Shown piece after piece: positions 8,262 to 16,339 of a DNA stretch of 33,339 nt (positions are counted from its first letter, which is position 1; each line of letters begins with the position of its first letter). The notes under the pieces are model-generated. The model did not search any database. It was not told the origin of the DNA and saw only the letters and a list, made by a program, of their open reading frames with translations. This stretch comes from Candidatus Eiseniibacteriota bacterium (GTDB lineage: Bacteria; Eisenbacteria; RBG-16-71-46; SZUA-252), in contig VBOX01000064.1 of the NCBI GenBank assembly GCA_005893265.1, forward strand, positions 1 through 33,339. Direction: 5' to 3'. The translations under genes were made by a program, and so were the position numbers.

Positions 8262-8966
8262 GAGATGCGCACCCCGCTGCGAGAAGCGTTCGAAGGGGCC
8301 GCAAGCGACTCCGGCGTCCGGGCGATCGTGGTTACGGGCGCGGGGCGCGGATTTTCCGCCGGCGGCGACATCAAGTTCATGGAATCGGTGATGGCCCGAG
8401 GGGGCCGATTCGAGGATTTCCGCCCCCTCGTCGAAGCCGGCCGGGAGATCGTGCTGGCGTTGGCGAGGATCGATAAGCCGGTGATCGCTGCGGTAAACGG
8501 CGCGGCGGCCGGAGGAGGCATGAGCTTAGCACTCGCATGCGACGTGCGCTGGGCCTCAGAAATCGCAAAGTTCGCCCAGAGTTTCGCCCGGATCGCGCTT
8601 CATCCCGATTGGGGCGCGCTCCACTCGCTCCCGCGTCTTCTCGGCACGTCGCGCGCGCTGGAGCTGATGTGGACAGGCGATCTCGTGGATGCGCAGGAAG
8701 CGCTTCGCTTGGGGATCGTCTCCCGCGTGCTCCCCGCGGAGCGACTCCTGCCCGAGGCGATTGCCTTCGCGGGCCGGCTCGCGCAGGGACCGGCCGTCGC
8801 GCTGGCCGAAATCAAGCGCTCGGTTCGGGCCTCGCTCGGCTATACTCTCGAGCAAGCGCTCGAACGGGAAATCGAAGCCCAGGAACGATGCTGGAATTCG
8901 CACGACGCCCGCGAGGGCTTCGCCGCCTTTCTCGCGAAACGCGAGCCGCGATACGAGGGCCCTTGA
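8259..8966 (+). CDS. Enoyl-CoA hydratase/isomerase, PaaG-like, body of a frame-disrupted gene
   Basis: The open body (235 aa from a GTG) covers the crotonase fold after its first hairpin: AGRGFSAGGDIKFME (first oxyanion loop), AAVNGAAAGGGMSLALACD (second oxyanion loop) and LPRLLGTSRALELMWTGDLVDAQEALRLGIV. Both hydratase glutamates are absent: S follows GGGM, and QSFARIALHPD replaces QPEI. QSF with a following PD is the PaaG/isomerase-type pattern, where an aspartate acts instead. The N-terminal strand is in another frame (8182-8261). As written, the product would lack that strand and probably misfold. It sits fourth-from-last in the catabolic operon. Confidence 0.8.
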   Translation: MEMRTPLREAFEGAASDSGVRAIVVTGAGRGFSAGGDIKFMESVMARGGRFEDFRPLVEAGREIVLALARIDKPVIAAVNGAAAGGGMSLALACDVRWASEIAKFAQSFARIALHPDWGALHSLPRLLGTSRALELMWTGDLVDAQEALRLGIVSRVLPAERLLPEAIAFAGRLAQGPAVALAEIKRSVRASLGYTLEQALEREIEAQERCWNSHDAREGFAAFLAKREPRYEGP

Positions 8967-9030
8967 GGCGGCCCCGACCGCGGAGGCCATGAAGAGCTTG
9001 ACTCCCACCCCGAAGAAGGAGGATCCACCC

Positions 9031-9846
9031 GTGACACCCGAGACGCAGACCCTTCCGGCCGCGGGGACGCGGGTTCTTTACCGCGTCGAGAACGGCATCG
9101 CGATCTTCGAGCTGAACGATCCGCCCGCGAACACGTACACGTACGAGATGATGCGCGACCTGGACGACGCGATCTTAAAGGCGCGTTTCGATCCGGGCGT
9201 CCACGTGGTCGTGATCCGTGGCGCGGGCGACAAGTTCTTCTGTGCCGGCGCGAATATCAAGATGCTCCAAACCGCGGAACCCACGTTCAAGTATTTCTTC
9301 TGCCTCCACGCCAACGAGACGCTCAACCGTCTGGAGCAAACTCCGAAGCTCGTCATCGCGGCCATCAACGGGCATTGCGTGGGCGGCGGCCTCGAAATCG
9401 CCATGGCGGCGGATATCCGGATCGCCAAGCGGAACGCCGGCAAGATCGGACTTCCCGAAGTGACGCTGGGCGTCCTCCCGGGCACAGGCGGGACGCAGCG
9501 GATGGGGCGTCTGGTGGGGAAGTCGCGCGCGATCGAGCTCATGGCGACCGGATCCACATTCTCCTTCGAGGACGGCGAGCGCTACGGACTGGTGAACCAC
9601 GTATACGAAGCGGAAGACTTCGACGCCAAGGTGATGGAATACGCGCGCCAGTTCGTCCCACCCGCCAAGGCCTCGAAGGCCGTGGGGCGAATCAAGCGCT
9701 CCGTGCAGTCGGGCCTCGAGGTAGCGTTCAGCGAGGCACTCGCGATCGAGCGCGAGCTCCAACAGCAGCTCTTCACGAGCGAGGATGCGCGCGAGGGACT
9801 GAACGCCTACGTGGAGAAGCGCCCACCCAAGTTCAGCGGAAAGTAG
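9031..9846 (+). CDS. Enoyl-CoA hydratase (crotonase family)
   Basis: Hydrates trans-2-enoyl-CoA to 3-hydroxyacyl-CoA. The protein is 271 aa from a GTG preceded by AAGGAGG with 8-nt spacing, a near-ideal ribosome site. An ATG at 8989 would add 14 residues (KSLTPTPKKEDPPV) but has GGAGG only 2 nt away. The oxyanion loops are GDKFFCAGANIKM and INGHCVGGGLEIAM. Both catalytic glutamates are present (E122 in GGGLE, E143 in GLPEV). PGTGGTQRMGRLVGKSRAIELMATG is the canonical mid-region. It is the intact hydratase of the operon and differs from the neighbouring crotonase, which lacks the glutamates. Confidence 0.93.
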   Translation: MTPETQTLPAAGTRVLYRVENGIAIFELNDPPANTYTYEMMRDLDDAILKARFDPGVHVVVIRGAGDKFFCAGANIKMLQTAEPTFKYFFCLHANETLNRLEQTPKLVIAAINGHCVGGGLEIAMAADIRIAKRNAGKIGLPEVTLGVLPGTGGTQRMGRLVGKSRAIELMATGSTFSFEDGERYGLVNHVYEAEDFDAKVMEYARQFVPPAKASKAVGRIKRSVQSGLEVAFSEALAIERELQQQLFTSEDAREGLNAYVEKRPPKFSGK

Positions 9847-9873
9847 CCGGGCCACGCGCGATCACGCATCGCG

Positions 9874-10650
9874 ATGGTGAACGGTGGCCTCGCGCCGCGC
9901 GAGCGAATGGTGCTCCGCGCGGCGCGCGAGATCGAGGAGGGGGAGACCGTGTTCGTCGGGACGCGGCTCCCCCTTCTTGCTTATCTGGTCGCGAAGGACA
10001 CCCACGCCCCGAATGCCGTCGCGCTCTATGAGAACGGCCTCATCCGCGAGGAAGCGGCCCGCGAGCTCTTGTTCACGATGGGCGATCCGCCGAACATCCT
10101 GAACGCGACCTCAGCCTCCACGACACTCGACGTGATGGGAATGATGCAGGCGGGGCGCGTCGACCTCGGCCTCCTCGGAGGCGCGGAGGTGGATCGCTTC
10201 GGTAACATCAACTCAACCGAGGTCGAAGACGAATCAGGACGCATGACGCGCCTCCCGGGTAGCGGGGGCGCCGCGGACATCGCATCGCTCGCGCGCCGAA
10301 CGGTGGTCCTCATACCCCAGGAGGCACGTAGATTGGTGGAGCGCGTGCGCTTTCGCACGAGCCCCGGGTATGGGGACGGGCCTGGTTTCCGCGAGCGCGA
10401 AGGGCTGCCCCCAGGCGGTCCGACTGCGATCGTAACCACGCACGCGGTGTTCCGCTTCGATCGCGTCATCGCCGAGGGCTACCTCTACGAGATTTTCCCG
10501 GGCGTCACCGTAGACCACGTGCTCGTGGGAATGAGCTGGTCGCCGCGAATCGCCCAGCCGCTCGGCATGACGCGCCCATTCTCCGTGGAAGAAATCAGCT
10601 CGCTCCGCCGCATCGACCCGGAAGGGTTCTGGACCGGCGGTCGTGGCTGA
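9874..10650 (+). CDS. CoA-transferase family protein, subunit B (GctB/IpdB-like)
   Basis: The protein is 258 aa, the usual length for the beta subunit of glutaconate-type CoA-transferases and of related IpdB ring-hydrolases. E53 in LYENGLI matches the ENG motif that carries the catalytic glutamate in CoA-transferases. LGGAEVDRFGNINST and RLPGSGGAADIAS are family signatures near residues 108 and 126. It is the last gene of the plus-strand catabolic operon and is followed by a strong terminator. Its likely partner, subunit A, is encoded about 5.7 kb away on the other strand (16329-17330). Whether it transfers CoA or hydrolyses a ring (as IpdAB does in steroid degradation) cannot be told. Confidence 0.88.
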   Translation: MVNGGLAPRERMVLRAAREIEEGETVFVGTRLPLLAYLVAKDTHAPNAVALYENGLIREEAARELLFTMGDPPNILNATSASTTLDVMGMMQAGRVDLGLLGGAEVDRFGNINSTEVEDESGRMTRLPGSGGAADIASLARRTVVLIPQEARRLVERVRFRTSPGYGDGPGFREREGLPPGGPTAIVTTHAVFRFDRVIAEGYLYEIFPGVTVDHVLVGMSWSPRIAQPLGMTRPFSVEEISSLRRIDPEGFWTGGRG

Positions 10651-10699
10651 GGCCTGCGCGGCCCGGCTCCAAGCCGTTTTATAGGTATTACGCTTTCCG

Positions 10700-10731
10700 G
10701 CGCCGGGTCCTGAAGACCCGGCGCTTTTTTT
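10700..10731 (+). terminator. Intrinsic (rho-independent) terminator
   Basis: A perfect 10-bp GC-rich stem (GCGCCGGGTC / GACCCGGCGC) with a 5-nt loop is followed directly by seven T. It lies 50 nt after the CoA-transferase B stop and closes the catabolic operon before the large repeat-protein gene. Confidence 0.92.
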
Positions 10732-10751
10732 GTCCGCCGGCCGGGTTTAGA

Positions 10752-13700
10752 ATGCAGGCATCCCCATCTGTCAGCCCGGTCCCACGTCGGAGGAAGCTTG
10801 CGCCCGCGCGTTCGGTCCTACCGAGCCTTGGTTCCCCTGCTCGGCACGCTACTGGCCCCGCAAGCGCTCGCCGTGCCGTTCGTGATCCAGACCGTCGACT
10901 CACGTGGACAGTCGAAGTAGCCGACTCCCTGGGCAACGTGGGCTACTACACGTCGCTCGCATTCGATGGAGCCGACGTCCCCCATATCAGCTACTTCGAT
11001 ATCGATCGGGCGGATCTGCGCTATGCCACGAAAGTGTCCGGCGTGTGGGTCGCCCAGGTGGTCGACTCGGTAGGAAGCGTGGGGCAGTTCAGCTCGATTG
11101 CCGTCGATGCCGATGGAAACCCGAGAATCACCTACTACGACAAAGACCACGGGGATTTGAAATATGCGGCGATGGCGGGCGGCGTGTGGACCATCGAGAC
11201 CGCGGACTCGGTCGGCGACGTGGGATTTTACACATCCCTCGCGCTCGACGCTCTCGGGGAGCCTAGCGTGAGCTACTCCGATATCAGCGGCGGCGGGCTC
11301 AAATACGCCCACAAGTCGGGAGGGGTTTGGTCCGCTGAAGTCGTGGAACCAGGCTTTCCGGTCGGGACGTATTCCTCGCTCGCGCTCGAACCGTCCGGTC
11401 GGGCCCATATCAGCTACGCAAACATCGGCCTCCAGACCCTCAGGTATGCCGTACAGGACGGCGCGGGATGGAGCCTCGAGACGGTGGACGGCAGCGGATC
11501 GGTCGGCTACTACACGTCGATTCAGCTCGCAGGAGGAACCAGCCCACGAATCAGCTACATCGACATCGCGCACCGAAAGCTCCTCTACGCCGCGCGCGGT
11601 TCTGGTTTCAACTGGGACATCGAGACCGTGGACCAGGTCACGCAGGCCCTCTTCTACACCTCTCTCAAGCTCGACAGCGAGGGCAACCCGAAGATCAGCT
11701 ACTTCGACAACGAGAAGGGCGATCTCAAATTCGCCGATTCCGCGGTTCACCTGATCGCGCCCGCGGGGGGCGAGCGTTGGCCTGCCGGGAGCGCGCAGAA
11801 GGTCGCCTGGACCGGGATCGGGCCGGTCGAGGTCCTGATCTCCCAGGACGGCGGCGCGAATTACATCGCTGCCCTGCCCTCGCCGGTAACAGACCACGAG
11901 GTCTTCATCCCGGTCCCATCCTGGACGACGACCATGGGTCGGGTGAAGGTTCGCCGCAGCTCCCCCCTTTCCTCGTCTGAATGCAGGGGACTCCTCACCA
12001 TAGCCCTCGGCCTCACCTCTCCCTGGTGGGCGAAGACCATCGACGCGGTGGGCTCCACGGGATACAACCCCTCGCTCCGCCTGACGCCGGCGGGAGCACC
12101 CCGAATCTCCTACTGGGACCTGTCGGCCCGAGCGGTCCGATTCGCGGCGCGCACCGGCGGTGTCTGGAATTTCGAAACCGTGCAGATCACCGGCGGATCG
12201 ACGACGCCCACGTCGCTCGCGATCAGCGCCATCGGGATTCCCTCGATCGCGTACTTCGACAATGCAGCCCGGCAGCTCAAGTACGCGGTCCGGGTAGGCG
12301 GGACGTGGTCGAGCGAGATCGTGCGATCGCTCACCGTCGTGGGGGATCATTGCTCCCTGGCGCTCAACTCGTTCGGGAGCCCGAGAATCGCCTACTACGA
12401 AAGCTCCCCAGCGAGACTTGTTCTCGCCGCGCAAGCCGGCGTTTCATGGGGCACGGAGGACGTGGATGCCGGAACGGACGTGGGCCTCTACAACTCCCTG
12501 GCGCTCGATAACATCGGATACCCGTACATCAGCTACTACGACGGAACCAATCATGATCTGAAATTCGCTTCCAAGGCAGGCGCGACCTGGACGGTCGAGA
12601 CGGTCGATGCGGCCGGAGACGTTGGATCCTATTCCTCGCTCGTGCTGGACGCGGGCCGAAATCCTCACGTGAGCTACGTGGACGTCGGGAACGGATATTT
12701 GAAATACGCCACCAAAGCGGGAGGTACTTGGACGATCGAGACCGTGGACTTCGGGGGGTACGTGGACGGTTCCACGTCCATCGCCCTTGACGGCGGCGGC
12801 CAGCCGCACATCGCGTATTACGACGCGGTCACGAGCCGGCTCCGGTACGCATCACGCTCGGCGCTGGGGTGGAGCACCGATAGCGTCGACCCGAGCGCGG
12901 GCGGGGGAGGACGGAACTCGCTCGCTCTGGACTCGGATGGAAATCCGCGGATCGCCTTCCAGCATATCGCCTCGAGCGATCTGCGCTACGCCTCCGCCGC
13001 GATCGAGCTCTCCGCTCCGGCGACCGCCGTGGTATGGCCGGTGGGGGCGAATCGGATCGTGCGCTGGGAAGGAACCGGATACGCGAATCTTTGGATTTCA
13101 ACCGACGGTGGAACCTCGTTTCAAATGATCGCGCCCGGGCTCAGCGGGGGCGCGTATACGCTGCTCGTGCCGCGGTCGCCATCGACGCAGTGCCGCGTAC
13201 GCCTTCAGCGTGACTTCCCATATTCCGCCTCGCTCTGCGAATCCCTATTCGAGATCAAGGCGAGCGTGGATCTCGTGGCCTTCCGCGCGGATCCCGTGCC
13301 GTACGAGGGGGGCGCGCTCGTAACTTGGGCGACCAATCCGGGCGTTGGCGATCTCGCCGGGTACCGCCTTGAGAAGGCGGTTGGCTCCGGAGCCTTCACC
13401 TCGGTCCTCGGGCTCACGAGCGAGGTGACCTACCGCGATCCCGGCGCGATCCCAGGCACGCAATACAGGCTGACCGCGGTGAACGGTCTGGGGGACGCGT
13501 TCGTTCTGGGCGTGGCCACTTTCCGGCCCCGGAAGCCGCTCGCGGCGGGACCGTTGCCCTACCGCGGCGGTGACCTCACGATTTCCTTCGCGTCGTCGGG
13601 CGGGGCCGCCGGCGCGCCCGCCCTGACCGAAGTGATTTTGTTCGACTTGCGCGGGCGGAGGGTCCGCACGATCGCGCGCGGTCCGTACCCGTCCGGCTTC

Positions 13701-13820
13701 CAGAGCGCCGCGTGGAACGGGAAGGACGAAGGAGGACGCCGGGTCGCCTCGGGCGTGTACTTCTTGAAGACCGTGAGCGGCGGCCACGAACAGTCGATCA
13801 AGATCACCGTGCTTCGATGA
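10752..13820 (+). CDS. Large secreted repeat protein (two propeller-like arrays, FlgD/T9SS-like C-terminus), N-terminus frame-disrupted
   Basis: The frame gives 1022 aa, but the first 50 residues (PSVSPVPRRRKLAPARS...) look non-coding and no ribosome site precedes the ATG. From WTVEVADSLGNVGYYTS onward there are 13 tandem repeats of about 47 residues (consensus W..E.VDS.G.VG.Y.SLALD..G.PHISYYD...LKYA.K.GG). Six lie before and seven after a spacer domain beginning APAGGERWPAGSAQKVAWTG. A second such domain (VVWPVGANRIVRWEGTG) follows, then a fibronectin-III-like stretch (PYEGGALVTWATNPG). The end is LFDLRGRRVRTIARG...WNGKDEGGRRVASGVYFLK, the FlgD-Ig/T9SS-type sorting module common in FCB and Eisenbacteria proteins. 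The protein is probably cell-surface; its ligand is unknown. A signal peptide exists in another frame (see 10798-10920). Confidence 0.85.
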   Translation: MQASPSVSPVPRRRKLAPARSVLPSLGSPARHATGPASARRAVRDPDRRLTWTVEVADSLGNVGYYTSLAFDGADVPHISYFDIDRADLRYATKVSGVWVAQVVDSVGSVGQFSSIAVDADGNPRITYYDKDHGDLKYAAMAGGVWTIETADSVGDVGFYTSLALDALGEPSVSYSDISGGGLKYAHKSGGVWSAEVVEPGFPVGTYSSLALEPSGRAHISYANIGLQTLRYAVQDGAGWSLETVDGSGSVGYYTSIQLAGGTSPRISYIDIAHRKLLYAARGSGFNWDIETVDQVTQALFYTSLKLDSEGNPKISYFDNEKGDLKFADSAVHLIAPAGGERWPAGSAQKVAWTGIGPVEVLISQDGGANYIAALPSPVTDHEVFIPVPSWTTTMGRVKVRRSSPLSSSECRGLLTIALGLTSPWWAKTIDAVGSTGYNPSLRLTPAGAPRISYWDLSARAVRFAARTGGVWNFETVQITGGSTTPTSLAISAIGIPSIAYFDNAARQLKYAVRVGGTWSSEIVRSLTVVGDHCSLALNSFGSPRIAYYESSPARLVLAAQAGVSWGTEDVDAGTDVGLYNSLALDNIGYPYISYYDGTNHDLKFASKAGATWTVETVDAAGDVGSYSSLVLDAGRNPHVSYVDVGNGYLKYATKAGGTWTIETVDFGGYVDGSTSIALDGGGQPHIAYYDAVTSRLRYASRSALGWSTDSVDPSAGGGGRNSLALDSDGNPRIAFQHIASSDLRYASAAIELSAPATAVVWPVGANRIVRWEGTGYANLWISTDGGTSFQMIAPGLSGGAYTLLVPRSPSTQCRVRLQRDFPYSASLCESLFEIKASVDLVAFRADPVPYEGGALVTWATNPGVGDLAGYRLEKAVGSGAFTSVLGLTSEVTYRDPGAIPGTQYRLTAVNGLGDAFVLGVATFRPRKPLAAGPLPYRGGDLTISFASSGGAAGAPALTEVILFDLRGRRVRTIARGPYPSGFQSAAWNGKDEGGRRVASGVYFLKTVSGGHEQSIKITVLR
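10798..10920 (+). pseudogene. Out-of-frame signal peptide belonging to the repeat protein
   Basis: A TTG at 10798 with GGAGGA just upstream opens LRPRVRSYRALVPLLGTLLA, then PQALA followed by VPFVIQTVDS: a classical signal peptide with an ALA cleavage site and the first 8-10 residues of a repeat. This frame stops at TAG 10918, while the repeat body reads in the neighbouring frame from WTVEV at 10905. The two parts clearly belong together. About 36-37 codons of one repeat, in a number of bases not divisible by three, seem to be missing between about 10899 and 10905. Confidence 0.72.
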
Positions 13821-13993
13821 CGACCGCCCTGCTGCTGCTCCTCTTCCTATGGGTCGCGGGCACGGCGCCCGCCGCTTTCGCCGGCACCTGGGGCACGATC
13901 CAAAGAGAAGACCTGGAGCTCAAGCAAGGGCGCGTGGACGCCGGTGGTTCTTTCGCGGCGGTAGATCCGGCTCCAGCCTCCCTCCCGCAGTAG
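13817..13993 (+). CDS. Small secreted peptide, translationally coupled
   Basis: A 58-aa ORF whose ATG overlaps the repeat-protein stop as ATGA. MTTALLLLLFLWVAGTAPA followed by AFAG is a strong signal peptide; the mature part would be about 35 residues (TWGTIQREDLELKQGRVDAG and a Pro/Ala tail). The ORF track shows it only with a spurious N-terminal extension (13712). The tight coupling and good signal peptide suggest a real gene acting with the repeat protein, but I know no family. Confidence 0.5.
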   Translation: MTTALLLLLFLWVAGTAPAAFAGTWGTIQREDLELKQGRVDAGGSFAAVDPAPASLPQ

Positions 13994-14025
13994 GCCCGGC
14001 TTCAGGCGTGTGTTACGGTAGAAAC

Positions 14026-14796
14026 ATGGCCGAACGCGAAGTCGTCACCTATCACCTGGAAGACCGCGTGGGCCGCGTGACGCTCGACCGGCCGCCTCTT
14101 CACATCCTGGACCTTCCGACCATCCGGGAATACTCGGCCGCCTTGAGCCGCGTCGAGCGCGACCCCGCCGTGGTGTGCATCCTTGGCGCCGCCGGCGACA
14201 AGGCATTTTCGGCCGGCGTGGACATCGCGGATCACACCCGCGAGAAGGCCCCGGCCATGCTCGAGCAATTTCACGGTTTGATCCGAAAGGTGAGGCGCCT
14301 CGAGTGCGTCACGATCGCGGCGGTCCAGGGTTTGGCGCTGGGCGGCGGATTCGAGCTGGCGCTCGCATGCGACATGATCGTCGCCGAGGAGGGAGCGACG
14401 TTCGGAGTCCCGGAGATCTGGCTCGGTTGCTTCCCACCCGTAGCGGCCGCGGTGCTGCCGCGGCATCTCGCGCCTCAGAAGGCCTATGAGCTGGTCTTGA
14501 GCGGGGAGCCGATCACGGCGGCGGAGGCGACCCAGATGGGCCTCGTGAATGCCTTGGCACCCCGCGGGAAGCTCGAGGAGACCCTGGACCGGTTCGTCGC
14601 GCGCTTCACGGAGAAAAGCGGAGCCGCTCTGCGCGTCGCCAAGCAGGCACTCCGGGTCTCGGAGGATGCCGCGTTCGGCGCGGCGCTCGAGGCGATCGAG
14701 CGGCTGTATCTGGAGGAGCTCATGCGGACGCACGACGCGGAGGAGGGCATCCGAGCGTTCCTTGAGAGACGCCCGCCGAAATGGGAGGACCGATGA
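14026..14796 (+). CDS. Enoyl-CoA hydratase family, dienoyl-CoA hydratase (Dch)-like
   Basis: A 256-aa crotonase-fold enzyme. The oxyanion loops are GDKAFSAGVDIADH and VQGLALGGGFELALACD. The catalytic glutamates are E110 (GGGFE) and E130 (GVPEI), spaced 20 residues apart as in classical hydratases. LDRPPLHILDLPTIREY near residue 20 resembles the RPPLNxLD segment of cyclohexa-1,5-diene-1-carbonyl-CoA hydratases, but the resemblance is only to that subgroup and the substrate is uncertain. GCFPPVAAAVLPRHLAP replaces the usual PGAGGTQRLPR. It follows the small secreted peptide after 32 nt and ends in ATGA with a 14-codon ORF. It probably serves the same acyl-CoA pathway as the operon at 5825-10650. 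Confidence 0.88.
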   Translation: MAEREVVTYHLEDRVGRVTLDRPPLHILDLPTIREYSAALSRVERDPAVVCILGAAGDKAFSAGVDIADHTREKAPAMLEQFHGLIRKVRRLECVTIAAVQGLALGGGFELALACDMIVAEEGATFGVPEIWLGCFPPVAAAVLPRHLAPQKAYELVLSGEPITAAEATQMGLVNALAPRGKLEETLDRFVARFTEKSGAALRVAKQALRVSEDAAFGAALEAIERLYLEELMRTHDAEEGIRAFLERRPPKWEDR

Positions 14797-14837
14797 GCGA
14801 CGACGCGGGAGTGCCGGAGCCGCGTCCGGGCCGCTAG
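14793..14837 (+). other. 14-codon ORF coupled to the crotonase stop
   Basis: The ATG overlaps the crotonase stop (ATGA) and encodes only MSDDAGVPEPRPGR before TAG. That TAG shares the palindrome CTAG with the stop of the convergent pabB gene. It may be a gene remnant or chance; I see no function. Confidence 0.2.
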
Positions 14838-16339
14838 GCCTCCCACCGCGTTCCCAGGGCCCGCATCATGCCGCGCGCCTTGACCAGCGTCTCCTCGTAC
14901 TCCCCTTCCGGCGTCGAGTCCGCGACAATACCGCCTCCCGCGTGAAACGTCGCCGCACCCCCTTCGACCACGATCGTCCGGATCGCGATATTGAAGTCAC
15001 ACGCGCCGCTCACGTCCCAGTATCCGATGGCCCCTGTGTAGACCCCTCGGCGGGTCGGCTCGAGCGCGTCGATGATATCGACCGCGCGGATTTTCGGCGC
15101 CCCGGTGATCGAGCCCCCGGGAAACATGGCCCGAATCACGTCGACCGGACCGGCATCCTCGCGCAGCCTGCCCTCCACCCTCGAAACCAGGTGGTGCACG
15201 TTGGCGTAGCTCGCGACCTCGCAGAGCGACGTGACGCGTATGCTTCCGATCTCGCAGATCCTGCCCAGGTCGTTTCGCTCGAGGTCCACGATCATCACAT
15301 TCTCCGCGCGGTCTTTGGCGCTCGCACGGAGCGATTCGGTCAGCGCCGTGTCCTCGGCCGGCGTCGAGCCCCGTGGCCGCGTCCCCTTGATCGGCCAGGT
15401 CTCGATCCTGTTCCCGTCGATCCGGAAAAACCGCTCTGGAGATGAGGAAGCGATCGCGGCGCCCGGAGCCGTCAGAAATGCGGAGAATGGAGCCGGGGAC
15501 TCTTCCCGGAGCGAGCGAAATAGAGAAGCTGGCTCCGGCGCCGGCGTGAAGCAAAATCGCTGGGCGAGGTTCACCTGGTAGACGTCGCCGGCCGCGATGT
15601 GCTCGAGCGCGCGCTCCACGACCCGGCGGTAGCCGTCCCGGGTGAAGTTCGACCGCCCGGCCGCGGCTGCGGACGGCGCCTGCCCCGAGCGAACGGCGGG
15701 AGCCGAAGACGACGCGGCTTCCTGCGCCGCGCCCAGGACCCGCGCCCATTGGTGCTCGAGCCGGGTCTTCGCGCGCCCTTGGCGCGAATCGGGGTCGCGC
15801 TCGGAGAGCCCGGTCGAGACGACCCAGCCCTGCCCGCTCGCTCGATCCCACGCCCAAACCACGTCGTAGAATCCGAGCGAAAGGTCCGGTAGCGATGACT
15901 CGCGACGCGCTCGCCCGGAATAGCGCTCGAGCTGATCCTTCAAGTCGTAGGAGAGATATCCGGCGAGTCCGGATACGAACGGGAGGCGACGCGCGCCGCC
16001 GGAGACTCCAGCCGGGATGGGCGCTGTCTCGCGGCCATAGTCGTACCGCTCGGGCCACATGCGGGCCAACGCCTCCATCGGCCTCCCGGGTTGAGCGACC
16101 GCCTCGCCGGCGGCCAGCCTCCACAGCGTCCCCGCGCGAAGCTCGAGCCGCCAAACCGGATCGAAGGCGAGGATGGTCCATCGCGCGCCCTCATCGACGG
16201 CGCCGAGCGACTCGAGAAACACGGTGTGCGGCTCCCGCTCGACCGCTGAGAGCGCTTGGAGCGGTGCCAGATCGCGCGGAATCATGCGCACGATGGGACG
16301 AATCCCGGACCCGGTCCGCTCGGCCGCGTCAGTAGCCAT
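14834..16339 (-). CDS. pabB: Aminodeoxychorismate synthase component I
   Basis: Converts chorismate and ammonia to 4-amino-4-deoxychorismate for folate synthesis. The protein is 501 aa. The chorismate-binding C-terminal domain has GDVYQVNLAQRF near residue 251, SSSPERFF at 298, and PIKGTRPRG with K318. The lysine in PIKGT is the covalent nucleophile of PabB and is an alanine in anthranilate synthase TrpE, so PabB is preferred. The end contains FPGGSITGAPKIRA and GGGIVADSTPEGEYEETLVKA. Its ATG lies inside the end of the CoA-transferase A gene (11-nt overlap), so the two are co-translated. No PabA or PabC is seen here. Confidence 0.93.
   Translation of the reverse strand: MATDAAERTGSGIRPIVRMIPRDLAPLQALSAVEREPHTVFLESLGAVDEGARWTILAFDPVWRLELRAGTLWRLAAGEAVAQPGRPMEALARMWPERYDYGRETAPIPAGVSGGARRLPFVSGLAGYLSYDLKDQLERYSGRARRESSLPDLSLGFYDVVWAWDRASGQGWVVSTGLSERDPDSRQGRAKTRLEHQWARVLGAAQEAASSSAPAVRSGQAPSAAAAGRSNFTRDGYRRVVERALEHIAAGDVYQVNLAQRFCFTPAPEPASLFRSLREESPAPFSAFLTAPGAAIASSSPERFFRIDGNRIETWPIKGTRPRGSTPAEDTALTESLRASAKDRAENVMIVDLERNDLGRICEIGSIRVTSLCEVASYANVHHLVSRVEGRLREDAGPVDVIRAMFPGGSITGAPKIRAVDIIDALEPTRRGVYTGAIGYWDVSGACDFNIAIRTIVVEGGAATFHAGGGIVADSTPEGEYEETLVKARGMMRALGTRWEA

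Noticed and set aside
10894-10920. Programmed frameshift joining signal peptide and repeat body
   Set aside because: No slippery heptamer or downstream structure is visible, and a whole stretch of repeat appears missing, so a deletion fits better.
10818-12434. 538-aa minus-strand ORF
   Set aside because: Mirror image of the repeat protein; its apparent periodicity only reflects the repeats on the plus strand.
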